From contig CALXZX010000011.1 in NCBI GenBank assembly GCA_944393375.1, positions 1 through 46,941 of the forward strand: a stretch of 46,941 bases of DNA, read 5' to 3'. Below the pieces are notes generated by a model, which searched no databases, was not told the origin of the DNA, and worked only from the letters and a program-made list of their open reading frames with translations. Origin of the DNA: an uncultured Clostridia bacterium. GTDB lineage: Bacteria > Bacillota > Clostridia > TANB77 > CAG-508. Numbering within the stretch: the first letter of the stretch is position 1; every line of letters begins with the position of its first letter. The position numbers and the translations under genes are program-made. Below are positions 19,669 through 28,517 of this stretch, piece after piece.

Positions 19669-20832
19669 ATGTCAGTAAAATTTGTTTTAAATGAAACATC
19701 ATATTTTGGAAAAGGAGCAAGAGAAGAACTTGCAGGAGAAATTCAAAAAAGAGGATTCAAAAAAGTATTTTTAGTAAGTGATAAGTCTCTAGTAGAAGCT
19801 GGAGTAACAGCTAAAGTTGAGGAAGTATTAAAGAAAGCAAATGTTCCTTATGATTTATATGATGAGATAAAACCAAATCCAACAATTAAAAATGTAACAG
19901 ATGGTGTTGAAGCTTGTAAAAAATCAGAAGCAGATTTAATTGTAGCTGTTGGTGGAGGTTCAAGCATTGATACAGCAAAAGGAATTTCAATTGTTATGAC
20001 AAACCCAGATAGAGCAGATATCAAATCTTTAAATGGAGCATCTGATACAGTAAATAGAGGAATGCCTGTTATTGCTTTACCTACAACAGCAGGAACAGCA
20101 GCAGAAGTAACTATCAATTATGTTATTACAGATGAAGATGCAGAAGTAAAAATGGTATGTGTAGACCCTAATGATATTCCAATATTAGCAATTATTGATT
20201 CAGAATTAATGGCATCAATGCCAAAAAGTTTAGCAGCAGCAACAGGAATGGATGCATTAACACATGCAGTAGAAGGATATATTACAAAAGCGCATAATGA
20301 AATGTCAGATATGTTTCATATGAAGGCTATTCAAATGATATTCAAATATTTACCAGCAGCAGTTAATGAGAAAGATGAAAAAGCTGTTGAAATGATGGGA
20401 ATGGCACAATATATTGCTGGAATGGGATTCTCAAATGTAGGACTTGGAATTGTTCACTCAATGGCACACCAATTAGGTGCTGTATATGATACACCACATG
20501 GAATTGCAAATGCTATGTTATTACCAACTGTAATGAGATTTAACGGAGAGGATCCAGCAACTGCACAAAGATTTAGAGAAATCTTAATGAATATTGGAAG
20601 ACCAGATGCTCAAGCATTAAATGACCAAGATGTTATTAATACATTTGTATGGATGATTTCAGAATTAAGTAAAACAGTAGGAATTGATACAAAAATTACA
20701 GATTATGGAGCAAAAGAAGAAGATTTTGAAATGCTTGCTGAAAAAGCAATGAATGATCCATGTAAACCAGGAAATCCAAGAGAGGTTACAAAAGAGGATT
20801 TCATAGAATTATATAGAAGGGCAGCACAATAA
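19669..20832 (+). CDS. fucO: Iron-containing alcohol dehydrogenase, lactaldehyde reductase type
   Basis: A group III NAD-dependent dehydrogenase of 387 residues, very like FucO, which reduces lactaldehyde to 1,2-propanediol in fucose/rhamnose fermentation. Seen are the nucleotide motif VGGGSSIDTAKG, the FucO-type block TTAGTAAEVTINYVITDE, VCVDPNDIP, MDALTHAVEGYIT and the metal-binding histidines in GIVHSMAHQLGA and DTPHGIANAM. It is preceded by a strong AAGGAGGAA site and followed by a hairpin. No fucose or rhamnose genes are adjacent, so the real substrate could be another aldehyde. Confidence 0.88.
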   Translation: MSVKFVLNETSYFGKGAREELAGEIQKRGFKKVFLVSDKSLVEAGVTAKVEEVLKKANVPYDLYDEIKPNPTIKNVTDGVEACKKSEADLIVAVGGGSSIDTAKGISIVMTNPDRADIKSLNGASDTVNRGMPVIALPTTAGTAAEVTINYVITDEDAEVKMVCVDPNDIPILAIIDSELMASMPKSLAAATGMDALTHAVEGYITKAHNEMSDMFHMKAIQMIFKYLPAAVNEKDEKAVEMMGMAQYIAGMGFSNVGLGIVHSMAHQLGAVYDTPHGIANAMLLPTVMRFNGEDPATAQRFREILMNIGRPDAQALNDQDVINTFVWMISELSKTVGIDTKITDYGAKEEDFEMLAEKAMNDPCKPGNPREVTKEDFIELYRRAAQ

Positions 20833-20842
20833 ACAATTTTTT

Positions 20843-20877
20843 AGCCCTATAAAAACCTACCACTTGTATATAGGGCT
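20843..20877 (+). terminator. Hairpin after the dehydrogenase gene
   Basis: AGCCCTATA (20843-20851) pairs with TATAGGGCT (20869-20877). The T-rich tail comes about 10 bp later. Confidence 0.55.
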
Positions 20878-20916
20878 GAATTGTCACAATTTTATTTTAA
20901 GAATTAAAAAAAATAC

Positions 20917-20944
20917 TTGTAAAAATTAAAAAAATGTGTAATAA
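20917..20944 (+). promoter_or_regulatory. Promoter of the T-box leader
   Basis: TTGTAA at 20917-20922 and TAATAA at 20939-20944 with a 16-bp spacer. It lies directly upstream of the leader RNA. Confidence 0.4.
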
Positions 20945-20949
20945 TATTA

Positions 20950-21247
20950 ACATAAAAGAAAAAGACAATAAAAAAGAGGAGTACATTTACACATATTTAT
21001 AGAGAATAGAAGTCATTGGCTGGAAACTTCTTAAATCATGATAAATGGAAGGTAGCTTTTTTGTTGATATTCTGAAATAGTAGTAAGAATATCCGTTTAA
21101 GCAACGTTAAAGGCTAAAGAGATATATAGCAATAGTGTATTTATAATTTAAAGTTAGAAGTGTACAAATAAAAAATAGATTGTTATATAAGTAAGGTGGT
21201 ACCGTGAGAAAAATCTTGCCCTTATATATGGGACAAGATTTTTTTTG
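20950..21247 (+). promoter_or_regulatory. T-box riboswitch, probably valine-specific
   Basis: The conserved T-box AAGGTGGTACCGTGAG is at 21193-21208. A terminator stem (AATCTTGCCC paired with GGGACAAGATT, 21212-21240) and a T8 run (21239-21246) follow. Stem I can be traced: AGAATA at 21003-21008 pairs with TATTCT at 21068-21073, and the specifier position just 5' of the closing strand reads GTT (21063-21065), a valine codon followed by a purine. Uncharged tRNA-Val would stabilise the antiterminator. Downstream come an acyltransferase gene and then valS, which agrees with the GTT specifier. This accounts for most of the 508-bp gene-free stretch between 20833 and 21340. Confidence 0.93.
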
Positions 21248-21281
21248 TGGTATAGGAAAAATTACTTTTTCCTATACCACA
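21246..21281. repeat. Perfect 16-bp hairpin just after the T-box terminator
   Basis: TGTGGTATAGGAAAAA (21246-21261) and its exact complement (21266-21281) surround a 4-nt loop. The left arm begins at the end of the T-box terminator's T run. It lacks a following T-tract. Confidence 0.6.
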
Positions 21282-21340
21282 AAAAATAATGTTGCACAGA
21301 AAAATTTAAATACTTCTTGTAAAGGAGATTATAAAAGAAC

Positions 21341-22330
21341 ATGGAAAAAATAAGAATCTGGAAATTAGATAATATCAAAGCAATATTAATTTTTCTTGTA
21401 GTATTAGGACATTTATTTGACTTGCATAATCAAGGATTTATAAATTTTTTATTTATAGTGATTTATTTTTTCCATATGCCAGCTTTTGTATTTTGTTCAG
21501 GGTATTTCAGTAGACCTAAAAACAAAAAGGCAATAGTAAAATATTTAATACTTTATATAGGCATGCAAACAATATATTACTTATTTTGTAACTATTGTAT
21601 AGGAGAAGATAAAACATTAACATATTATACACCATACAGGAGTTTGTGGTTTCTACTTGCACTATTTGCATGGAATATTTTATTAATATTTTTCGATACG
21701 AATAATCATAAAAAACAGATTTTAATGATTTTATCATCTATAATCTTTGGATTATTAATTGGATATATTTCATATCCATCTTTAAAGATTTTTAGTATAT
21801 CACGTATTTTTGTATATTTGCCGTTCTTTTTAATGGGATATTATCTAAAAAAGAATGATATTACATTGCTATGGAAAGAAAAATTGCCTAATAATAGTAA
21901 AAAAGTAATTTCCACATTACTCATGATTATGATAGTAGGTATATTATTTTATATATGGCAAAATTATAAACAATGGGATTATGAATGGCTTTATGGAAGC
22001 ATATCATATAAAGCCGGTGGATATGGTTCGCTAGAAAGATTGATACAGTATATAGTTGCAATTTTATGTATTATTAGTTTTTTATGGTTTATACCAAACA
22101 AAAAATATAAATTTACATATATTGGTAAGTATACCCTTGTTATTTATTTACTTCATAATTTTATTGTAAAAACAATTGAAAGTATGAAGGTTTTAAGTAA
22201 TAATCCATATATATTTTTATTACAAACGAGTATTATTGCTGTTGTACTAACAACTATTTTACCAATCTTACCAATTGTAAAAGAAAATTTAATGAATGTA
22301 AAAGAAAGGAAGGAGAGAAAAAATGGCTGA
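21341..22330 (+). CDS. Acyltransferase 3 family membrane protein
   Basis: The 329-residue polytopic protein (about nine to ten membrane segments) belongs to the acyltransferase-3 family, which O-acylates exopolysaccharides, peptidoglycan or teichoic-acid-like polymers. The N-terminus WKLDNIKAILIFLVVLGHLF carries the family's His, followed by FHMPAFVFCSGY and, in loop 2, YRSLWFLLALF. It lies between the valine T-box and valS and overlaps the next small ORF by 8 bp (ATGGCTGA). It is therefore translated from the T-box-controlled mRNA, which is unusual for this kind of enzyme. Confidence 0.85.
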   Translation: MEKIRIWKLDNIKAILIFLVVLGHLFDLHNQGFINFLFIVIYFFHMPAFVFCSGYFSRPKNKKAIVKYLILYIGMQTIYYLFCNYCIGEDKTLTYYTPYRSLWFLLALFAWNILLIFFDTNNHKKQILMILSSIIFGLLIGYISYPSLKIFSISRIFVYLPFFLMGYYLKKNDITLLWKEKLPNNSKKVISTLLMIMIVGILFYIWQNYKQWDYEWLYGSISYKAGGYGSLERLIQYIVAILCIISFLWFIPNKKYKFTYIGKYTLVIYLLHNFIVKTIESMKVLSNNPYIFLLQTSIIAVVLTTILPILPIVKENLMNVKERKERKNG

Positions 22331-22648
22331 TGTACAAGAAAGTAAGCAAAAGAAAAAATTTGTTAAATTATACGAAAAACATAAATTAAGTCCTACAGAA
22401 GAATTAATTTTTAAGCCATATGAAGAAAATTGACTTAGGAGATTAACCAGGAAAGAAATTGAAGAATATCTAAGTTTAGATATAAAAGCACTCAGAAAAA
22501 CAAAGATAAATATGAAAACAATTGTCATTGCAGAAGAAACACAAAAATTTTTAATAGAACATAAAGAAGAAATATTAAAAAGAATAAAATTGAACAGTTT
22601 AAAATGTTCTCAATATTCAAAAAAGGAGGAAGATAAATATGCAAGATA
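22323..22648 (+). pseudogene. Small ORF interrupted by an in-frame TGA, before valS
   Basis: Starting at ATG 22323, the frame encodes 36 residues and stops at TGA 22431-22433. The same frame then stays open for 71 more codons, with good coding character, to a TAA at 22646-22648. It overlaps the acyltransferase end by 8 bp and the valS start by 10 bp, an operon-like fit for one ~108-codon gene. It is most simply a nonsense-disrupted gene or a real 36-residue ORF plus remnant. TGA is used as an ordinary stop by other genes here. The product is charged and Lys/Glu-rich, with no recognised family. Confidence 0.4.
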
Positions 22649-25296
22649 AGTATAATCCAAAAGATTTTGAAGAAAAACTATATCAAGAATGGGAGGAAAA
22701 AGGGTATTTTAAACCAAGTATGGATAAAACCAAAGAAAGTTATTGTATTATGATGCCACCTCCAAATGTAACTGGAAAATTACACATGGGGCATGCTTTA
22801 GATGATACCATACAAGATATTTTAATCCGTTTTAAAAGAATGCAAGGATATAATACCTTATGGCTTCCAGGAACAGACCATGCAGCTATTTCAACAGAAA
22901 TGAAGGTAGTTGAAAAACTAAGAAATGAAGGAAAAACAAAACAAGAATTAGGCAGAGAAAAATTCTTAGATGAAGCATGGGAATGGACAAGAATCTATGG
23001 GGGAACCATCGAAATGCAACAAAAGAAATTAGGTTGTTCTTGTGATTGGGATAGAAAACGTTTTACAATGGATGAAGGATTGTCAGATGCCGTTTTAGAG
23101 CAATTTGTTGATTTATATAACAAAGGGTTAATCTATAAAGGAAAAAGAATGATTAACTATTGTCCAAGCTGTAAGACATCTATATCAGATGCAGAGGTAG
23201 AATATAAAGAAGAAGCTTCTCATTTATGGCATATTCGTTATCAAATAACAGGTGAAAAAGATAGATATATTATTGTTGCTACAACAAGACCGGAAACCAT
23301 GTTAGGAGATACAGCAGTTGCCGTACATCCAGAAGATGAAAGATATAAAGATTTAGTTGGAAAAACATGTATTTTACCAATCATGAATAAAGAAATTCCA
23401 ATTATTGCAGATGATTTTGTTGATAAAGAATTTGGAACAGGATGCGTTAAAATCACACCAGCTCATGATATGAATGACTATCAAGCAGGTTTAAGACATA
23501 ACTTAGAAATTGTAGAAGTATTTGATGAAGATTACAAAATGGGTGATTTAGTTCCAGAATATAAAGGAATGGATTTATTAGAAGCTAGAAAAGCAATTGT
23601 AAAAAAACTAGAAGAAATTGGAGCATTAGTAAAAACAGAAGACTATACCCATAATGTAGCAAAATGTGAAAGATGTAAAACAACGATAGAACCAAAAATA
23701 TCTGAGCAATGGTTTGTTTCTATGAAAGAATTAGCAAAAAGAGCAGCAGATTCTGTTAGAAATAATGAAGCTAGATTTATTCCTAAAAAATATGAAAAAC
23801 AATATTTTAATTGGCTAGATAATATACAAGATTGGTGTATATCAAGACAATTATGGTGGGGACATCAAATACCAGCATATTATTGTGAAGAATGTGGACA
23901 TATTAATGTTGCAAAAACAGCGCCAGAAACATGTGAAAAATGTGGTAGCACAAAATTACATCAAGATGAAGATACATTAGATACATGGTTTAGTTCTGCA
24001 TTATGGCCATTCTCAACTTTAGGTTGGCCAAACATGGAAACAGAAGATTATAAAACATTTTATCCAACAAATGTATTGGTTACAGGATTTGATATTATTA
24101 CTTTCTGGGTATCTAGAATGATGTCACAAGGATTAGAATTTACTGGCCAAGCACCATTTAAAGATATTTTAATTCATGGAATGGTTCGTGATAGTCAAGG
24201 AAGAAAGATGTCTAAAACATTAGGAAATGGTATAGACCCAATTGAGATTATTGATGAATATGGAGCAGATAGTTTAAGATTTGCTGTCATATCAGGAACA
24301 ACAATGGGAAATGACATTCGATACATGCCAGAAAAATTGGAACAAGCATCAAACTTTGCAAATAAAATATGGAATGCTGCAAAATTCATTATCAATACAT
24401 TAGCAGACGAAGAAAAAGTAAGAGAATTTTGTTATGAAGTTTATGAAAAAAACAAAACATATAATCCAGATTTACTTAGAATAGAAGATAAATGGATATT
24501 AAATAAGTTTGACAAATTGGTATTAGATGTAACCAGAAATATGGAAAATTATGATTTAGGCGTTGCTATCGATAAAATTTATAGTTTTATCTGGAATGAA
24601 TTTTGTGATTGGTATATTGAAATGGTAAAACCAAGAATATATAGTGATGATGAAAATACAAAAATTGCTGTTAGTGATATATTAAATCATGTATTTGGTT
24701 CTTGCCTAAAATTATTACATCCATTTATGCCATTTGTAACAGCAGAAATTTATAAAAATTTAATTTGTTTTGGAACAAAAGATATCATTGTGGCCAAATG
24801 GCCAACTATAAGAGAAAGTTTTGTTTTTGAAAAAGAAGAAGCAATGCTCGAAAAAATTAAAGAAATTATTGTAGAAATTAGAAATGTTAGAAATACCAAA
24901 AACATTCATCCAAGTAAAAAATCTAAGTTAATTGTTGTAAGTCAAGAATATGAGAAACAATTAAAAGAAGCAGAAGATATTTTACTAAAACTTGGATTTG
25001 CAAATGAAGTAGTTATACAAAATACTTACACAAATATTCCAAAAGATTCTATCAAAATAATTGCTGAAGGAATAGAAGTATTTATTCCATTAGAAGGTTT
25101 GATAGATTTAGAGGAAGAAAGAAATCGTTTAAACGAAGAAAAGAAAAGATTAGAAGGTGAAGTGGCAAGATGCGAAAAAATGCTATCTAATCCAGGATTT
25201 ATGAATAAAGCACCACAAAGTAAAATTGATGAAGAAAAAGCAAAATTAGAGAAATATAAAGATATGTTAGCAAAAGTAATAGAATCATTAGGATAA
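22639..25296 (+). CDS. valS: Valyl-tRNA synthetase
   Basis: ValS charges tRNA-Val and edits mischarged threonine. The 885 residues match the family. HMGH (49-52, HIGH motif) follows PPPNVTGKL. The editing domain includes TTRPETMLGDTAVAVHP, and RKMSKT (522-527) is the KMSKS loop. Zinc-ribbon-like Cys pairs (CPSCKTS, CERCKT, CEECGH, CEKCGS) are present, and a C-terminal coiled coil (about 815-885) binds tRNA. The ATG follows AAAGGAGG. The gene is the third in the T-box operon, so its level should rise when valine is scarce. Confidence 0.98.
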   Translation: MQDKYNPKDFEEKLYQEWEEKGYFKPSMDKTKESYCIMMPPPNVTGKLHMGHALDDTIQDILIRFKRMQGYNTLWLPGTDHAAISTEMKVVEKLRNEGKTKQELGREKFLDEAWEWTRIYGGTIEMQQKKLGCSCDWDRKRFTMDEGLSDAVLEQFVDLYNKGLIYKGKRMINYCPSCKTSISDAEVEYKEEASHLWHIRYQITGEKDRYIIVATTRPETMLGDTAVAVHPEDERYKDLVGKTCILPIMNKEIPIIADDFVDKEFGTGCVKITPAHDMNDYQAGLRHNLEIVEVFDEDYKMGDLVPEYKGMDLLEARKAIVKKLEEIGALVKTEDYTHNVAKCERCKTTIEPKISEQWFVSMKELAKRAADSVRNNEARFIPKKYEKQYFNWLDNIQDWCISRQLWWGHQIPAYYCEECGHINVAKTAPETCEKCGSTKLHQDEDTLDTWFSSALWPFSTLGWPNMETEDYKTFYPTNVLVTGFDIITFWVSRMMSQGLEFTGQAPFKDILIHGMVRDSQGRKMSKTLGNGIDPIEIIDEYGADSLRFAVISGTTMGNDIRYMPEKLEQASNFANKIWNAAKFIINTLADEEKVREFCYEVYEKNKTYNPDLLRIEDKWILNKFDKLVLDVTRNMENYDLGVAIDKIYSFIWNEFCDWYIEMVKPRIYSDDENTKIAVSDILNHVFGSCLKLLHPFMPFVTAEIYKNLICFGTKDIIVAKWPTIRESFVFEKEEAMLEKIKEIIVEIRNVRNTKNIHPSKKSKLIVVSQEYEKQLKEAEDILLKLGFANEVVIQNTYTNIPKDSIKIIAEGIEVFIPLEGLIDLEEERNRLNEEKKRLEGEVARCEKMLSNPGFMNKAPQSKIDEEKAKLEKYKDMLAKVIESLG

Positions 25297-25306
25297 TGAA
25301 GTAGTA

Positions 25307-25339
25307 AAACACTCCTTTTATTTATATGAAGGAGTGTTT
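25307..25339. terminator. Bidirectional terminator between valS and the carboxypeptidase gene
   Basis: An 11-bp perfect stem (25307-25317 with 25329-25339) has T-rich sequence on both sides, suited to the two convergent transcripts. Confidence 0.85.
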
Positions 25340-25357
25340 ATTTTACTATAATATATT

Positions 25358-26780
25358 TTATCTTAATAAATTAAACCAACTCGAAAATACCTTTGTACTC
25401 ATGGTAGCAATATCCATTTTATTAACAGCAACTTGAGAAACTAAATTAACAGTGCTAAGTACTTCACCATCTAGAGAAAAAGAAATTTCACCTACTTTTT
25501 GCCCAATAGAAATAGGAGCAGAAATATTTTCATCAATCGTTACAGTTTGTTCTATGTTTTTTTCACTACCTTTTGCTAACAATATACCAGCATCATTTTC
25601 TAATACAACAGGAATTGTTGCTTGCACACCTTTATCAATACTAACTGTTTGAATCAAGTCTCCTGCCTTTCCAAAACTTTGATAAGAAAAATTATTAAAA
25701 CCATAATCTAATAATTTTTGTGCTTCTGAAAATCTAACCTTTGTAGAAGGTGCTTTCATAATGACAGCAATCAAAGACAAGTCATCACGTGTAGCACTAG
25801 CAGATAAATTATATAAGGCAAGAGAGGTAGAGCCAGTTTTTAAACCAGTAGCACCAGGATAGTTTTTTATTAATCGATTAGTATTAGAAAGCCCGAGTTT
25901 CACCATCTCGTAAAGTATCCATCCAAATAGTTGTATAATTTTTAATTTCAGGATATTTGTTTAGTAATTCTCTAGACATAATAGCAATATCATAACTAGA
26001 AGTTACATGACCATCTTCATCTAAACCATGACAATTTTTAAATGTAGTATCACTCATGCCTAATTCATGAGCTTTATCATTCATCATCTGAACAAACGCT
26101 TCTTCTGAACCAGCAATATACTCAGCCATTGCAACCACACAATCATTAGCAGAATTTACACAGATTGCTTTTAACATTTCATCAACTGTTAATGTTTCTG
26201 TTGTATCTAGCCATATTTGAGAACCACCCATAGAAGCCGCATTTTCACTACAAGGAACAGAATCTGTTAGAGATATTTTTCCAGAATCAATTGCTTCCAT
26301 AATGAGAAGAATACTCATGACCTTGGTAACAGAAGCAGGTCTTAATTTTTCATGAATGTTATGGACATATAGAATTCTGCCAGAAGATTGTTCGATTAAA
26401 ATAGAAGATGCAGATTCTAGATTTAAAGAATTATCATCTGTTACTTCACTTGTTGCATTTGTAAGTAAAGAATTATCATCTTCTAAATTAGAAACACCTG
26501 CAGAAGTATTAGTGACTGTATTCATATTTGTGTTGGTAGTACTGTTTGTGGATATAGTATTAGAGCGATTGGTATTTGTAGTTGAATTTGTAATATTTAT
26601 GGTGTTAGAAGAATTTGTTGAATTGTTAACAACATTTAATGTATTGGCATTGCTAGACCAAACATATAAAGAATCATCTGAAGCAAATACAAAAGAAGAA
26701 TAAGAAATGAAAATGCAAAGTACAAGAAGAATACTAAGGAAACGTTTCACATTTGTTTTATTCATATATTTGTAAATCAT
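25358..26780 (-). CDS. D-alanyl-D-alanine carboxypeptidase, split by a +1 frameshift at CGG
   Basis: A DacF/PBP5-type carboxypeptidase that trims peptidoglycan stem peptides. Starting at ATG 26780 (GGAGG upstream), the protein has a signal segment (about 14-36), an Asn/Thr/Ser-rich linker (40-115) and the penicillin-binding domain with SxxK at Ser150-Lys153 and SAN at 210-212. At codon 296 the zero frame reads CGG (25893-25895), then stops at TAA two codons later. Skipping one base gives GGG, and the frame stays open for 178 more codons, including the essential KTG (314-316 after rejoining). The rejoined 473-residue protein matches family architecture, so an active enzyme needs a +1 shift. 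The same CGG junction occurs in two other genes here, so I annotate it as one gene. Confidence 0.85.
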
Positions 26781-26889
26781 AAAAACCTCCAAAATAGCAG
26801 ATAACTGCTAGAAATATAGTCAAAATGTTTTATTAAAATATATGAAAGAAAAAATAAAAAAGAACTTATTTTTTCTTCCTTTCTTTTTC

Positions 26890-26918
26890 TTGACAATATT
26901 TTGGAATAAAGATAAGAT
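26890..26918 (+). promoter_or_regulatory. Promoter for the gene at 26943
   Basis: A perfect TTGACA (26890-26895) and TAAGAT (26913-26918) with a 17-bp spacer, 24 bp before the start codon. Confidence 0.6.
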
Positions 26919-26942
26919 AAAAGAAACAAAGGAGGAATCAAC

Positions 26943-27689
26943 ATGCCAACATGGGCCATTCATTTAGCAACAGCAAAAAAAGTAAGTGAAAAGATAAATA
27001 TAAACAAAAATATATTTACATTTGGAAATATATTGCCAGATATACCAAATGAATATGTTATAAAAGAAATTACACATCATGTATCACATGCAAGAACACA
27101 TTTTGAAACAGATATTTTAGTAGTAGAACATATTGAAAAAAGATATGATTTAAGAAACTTTGCAGAAAAATATAAATCTAAATTTTCTAATCCCTTAATG
27201 TTAGGATACTATGTACATCTATTAACAGATTATTTCTGGAATGATAAAACATATGGAGAGCGTGGAATTTATGATGAAGAAAAAAATAGAATAGGATTAA
27301 TCTTAAATGATGGAGAAAGAATTTTATGTAGTAAAGAAAAAGCAAGGCAAATTAAAACACAAGATTTTAGAATATTTTCGAAATATATTTATGAACATCA
27401 TTTAGCAGATAAACCAGAATATCAAGAGGAGATAAAAGAATACTTAAAAGAAATTGATTGGATTACATTGGAAAAATCAGATATAGAAAAAACAATAGAA
27501 TATATAGGTGATAGATATACAGGAAAGGCACAAGTCTTAGAAGATGGAGAAAGTACAGTGTATAAAATATATAATGAAAAAGAGATGTTAGAATTAATGG
27601 ATGCATCTGTTATATTTATTTTAAAAATGATTAAAAAACATGCAAATGATGTATTAAAAAATGATGAAGATGATGAAATGAGAAAGTAA
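26943..27689 (+). CDS. Zinc-dependent phospholipase C-like protein
   Basis: This 248-residue soluble protein resembles the zinc-dependent phospholipase C / S1-P1 nuclease-like hydrolases often annotated only by that domain. The N-terminus MPTWAIHLATA, the NILPD metal-binding motif, HHVSHARTHF and YYVHLLTDYFW supply a typical set of His and Asp ligands. No signal peptide is visible, so it is probably cytoplasmic. It has its own promoter, an AAGGAGG site and a 56-bp gap to the response regulator. The physiological substrate is unknown. Confidence 0.7.
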   Translation: MPTWAIHLATAKKVSEKININKNIFTFGNILPDIPNEYVIKEITHHVSHARTHFETDILVVEHIEKRYDLRNFAEKYKSKFSNPLMLGYYVHLLTDYFWNDKTYGERGIYDEEKNRIGLILNDGERILCSKEKARQIKTQDFRIFSKYIYEHHLADKPEYQEEIKEYLKEIDWITLEKSDIEKTIEYIGDRYTGKAQVLEDGESTVYKIYNEKEMLELMDASVIFILKMIKKHANDVLKNDEDDEMRK

Positions 27690-27745
27690 GAAAAATATAA
27701 AAAGAAAACAAAAAGAAACAAAAAATAATAAAAGAGGATAAAATC

Positions 27746-28424
27746 ATGATTCATATATTACTAGTAGAAGATGACAAAAACATATCAAATACGATTTCTT
27801 ATTATTTACAATCAAAAGGATTTACAATCCATACAGCCAAAACCGTAGAAGAAGGTATTGAAAAAATAGAAAACAATAATTATGATTTGATGTTGTTAGA
27901 TATTAATTTACCAGATGGTACAGGATATGACTTATATCAAAAAATGAAAACCATACAAGAAATTCCAACCATATTTTTAACAGCATTAGATGAAGAAAAA
28001 GATATCGTAAAAGGCTTTGATTTAGGAGCAGATGACTATATTACAAAACCATTCCACGCAGGAGAATTATTATCTAGGATAAAAAATGTATTAAGACATA
28101 ATGTAAGAAAGGAAAAAGAAGAAACCATAAAAATCAAAAATGTAGAAATCAATTATACAACACGGGAAAGTATTAAAGGATAAACAAGAAGTAGAACTAA
28201 CAGCATTAGAATACAAAATTTTAGTTATGCTATTTGAAAACAAAGGAAAAATTATAACAAGGGAGCAAATATTATCCTATATCTGGGATAATGAAGAAAA
28301 CTTTGTCAATGACAATACCTTAACCGTATACATCAAAAGAATTAGAGAAAAAATAGAAAAAGATCCGAATAAACCAGAAATCATTAAAACAGTTAGGGGA
28401 TTAGGATATAAAATTGAACATTAG
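27746..28424 (+). CDS. OmpR-family response regulator, split by a +1 frameshift at CGG
   Basis: The receiver domain is intact: acidic pair Asp9-Asp10, phosphorylated Asp52, Thr79 and Lys101. At codon 140 the zero frame reads CGG (28163-28165) and hits TAA five codons later (28181-28183). Skipping one base gives GGG and an open frame of 86 residues that is the winged-helix DNA-binding domain (LTALEYKILVMLFENKG..., ending VRGLGYKIEH). The rejoined length of 225 residues is exactly typical. Without the +1 shift only a receiver domain is made. The histidine kinase follows, separated by a family B repeat that starts at the stop codon. Probable role: control of the ABC transporter at 30471. Confidence 0.88.
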
Positions 28425-28502
28425 GGACGTGTCAAATCGTTCAAAAATTGAACGATTTGACCTGTCCCTAATGTTTAAAAAATGAACGAAAGGGACAGAC
28501 CT
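28422..28502 (+). repeat. Palindromic intergenic repeat family B, copy 2
   Basis: The first palindrome (28431-28444 with 28448-28461) is identical to that of copy 1 at 18692, with the same GGGAC/GTCCC flanks. The second palindrome is degraded by a few changes. The final GGGACAGACCT is conserved. The TAG stop of the response regulator is the first three bases of the element. Confidence 0.75.
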
Positions 28503-28517
28503 TAAAAAAGGAGAAAT

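Noticed and set aside
22431-22433. TGA reassignment to tryptophan, or selenocysteine
   Set aside because: TGA ends several ordinary genes here and normal tryptophan codons are TGG. No SECIS-like hairpin is obvious after the codon. Decay is simpler.
22427-22450. prfB-like +1 shift at the TGA in the small ORF before valS
   Set aside because: The +1 frame after AAT runs only a few codons (to the TAA at 22444) before a stop, and the CTT-TGA-C context with a spaced internal ribosome binding site is absent.
26794-26809. TAGCAG-ATAA-CTGCTA palindrome before the carboxypeptidase gene as an operator
   Set aside because: It is a 6-bp palindrome that occurs once, with no matching regulator or promoter register, so the evidence is too weak.
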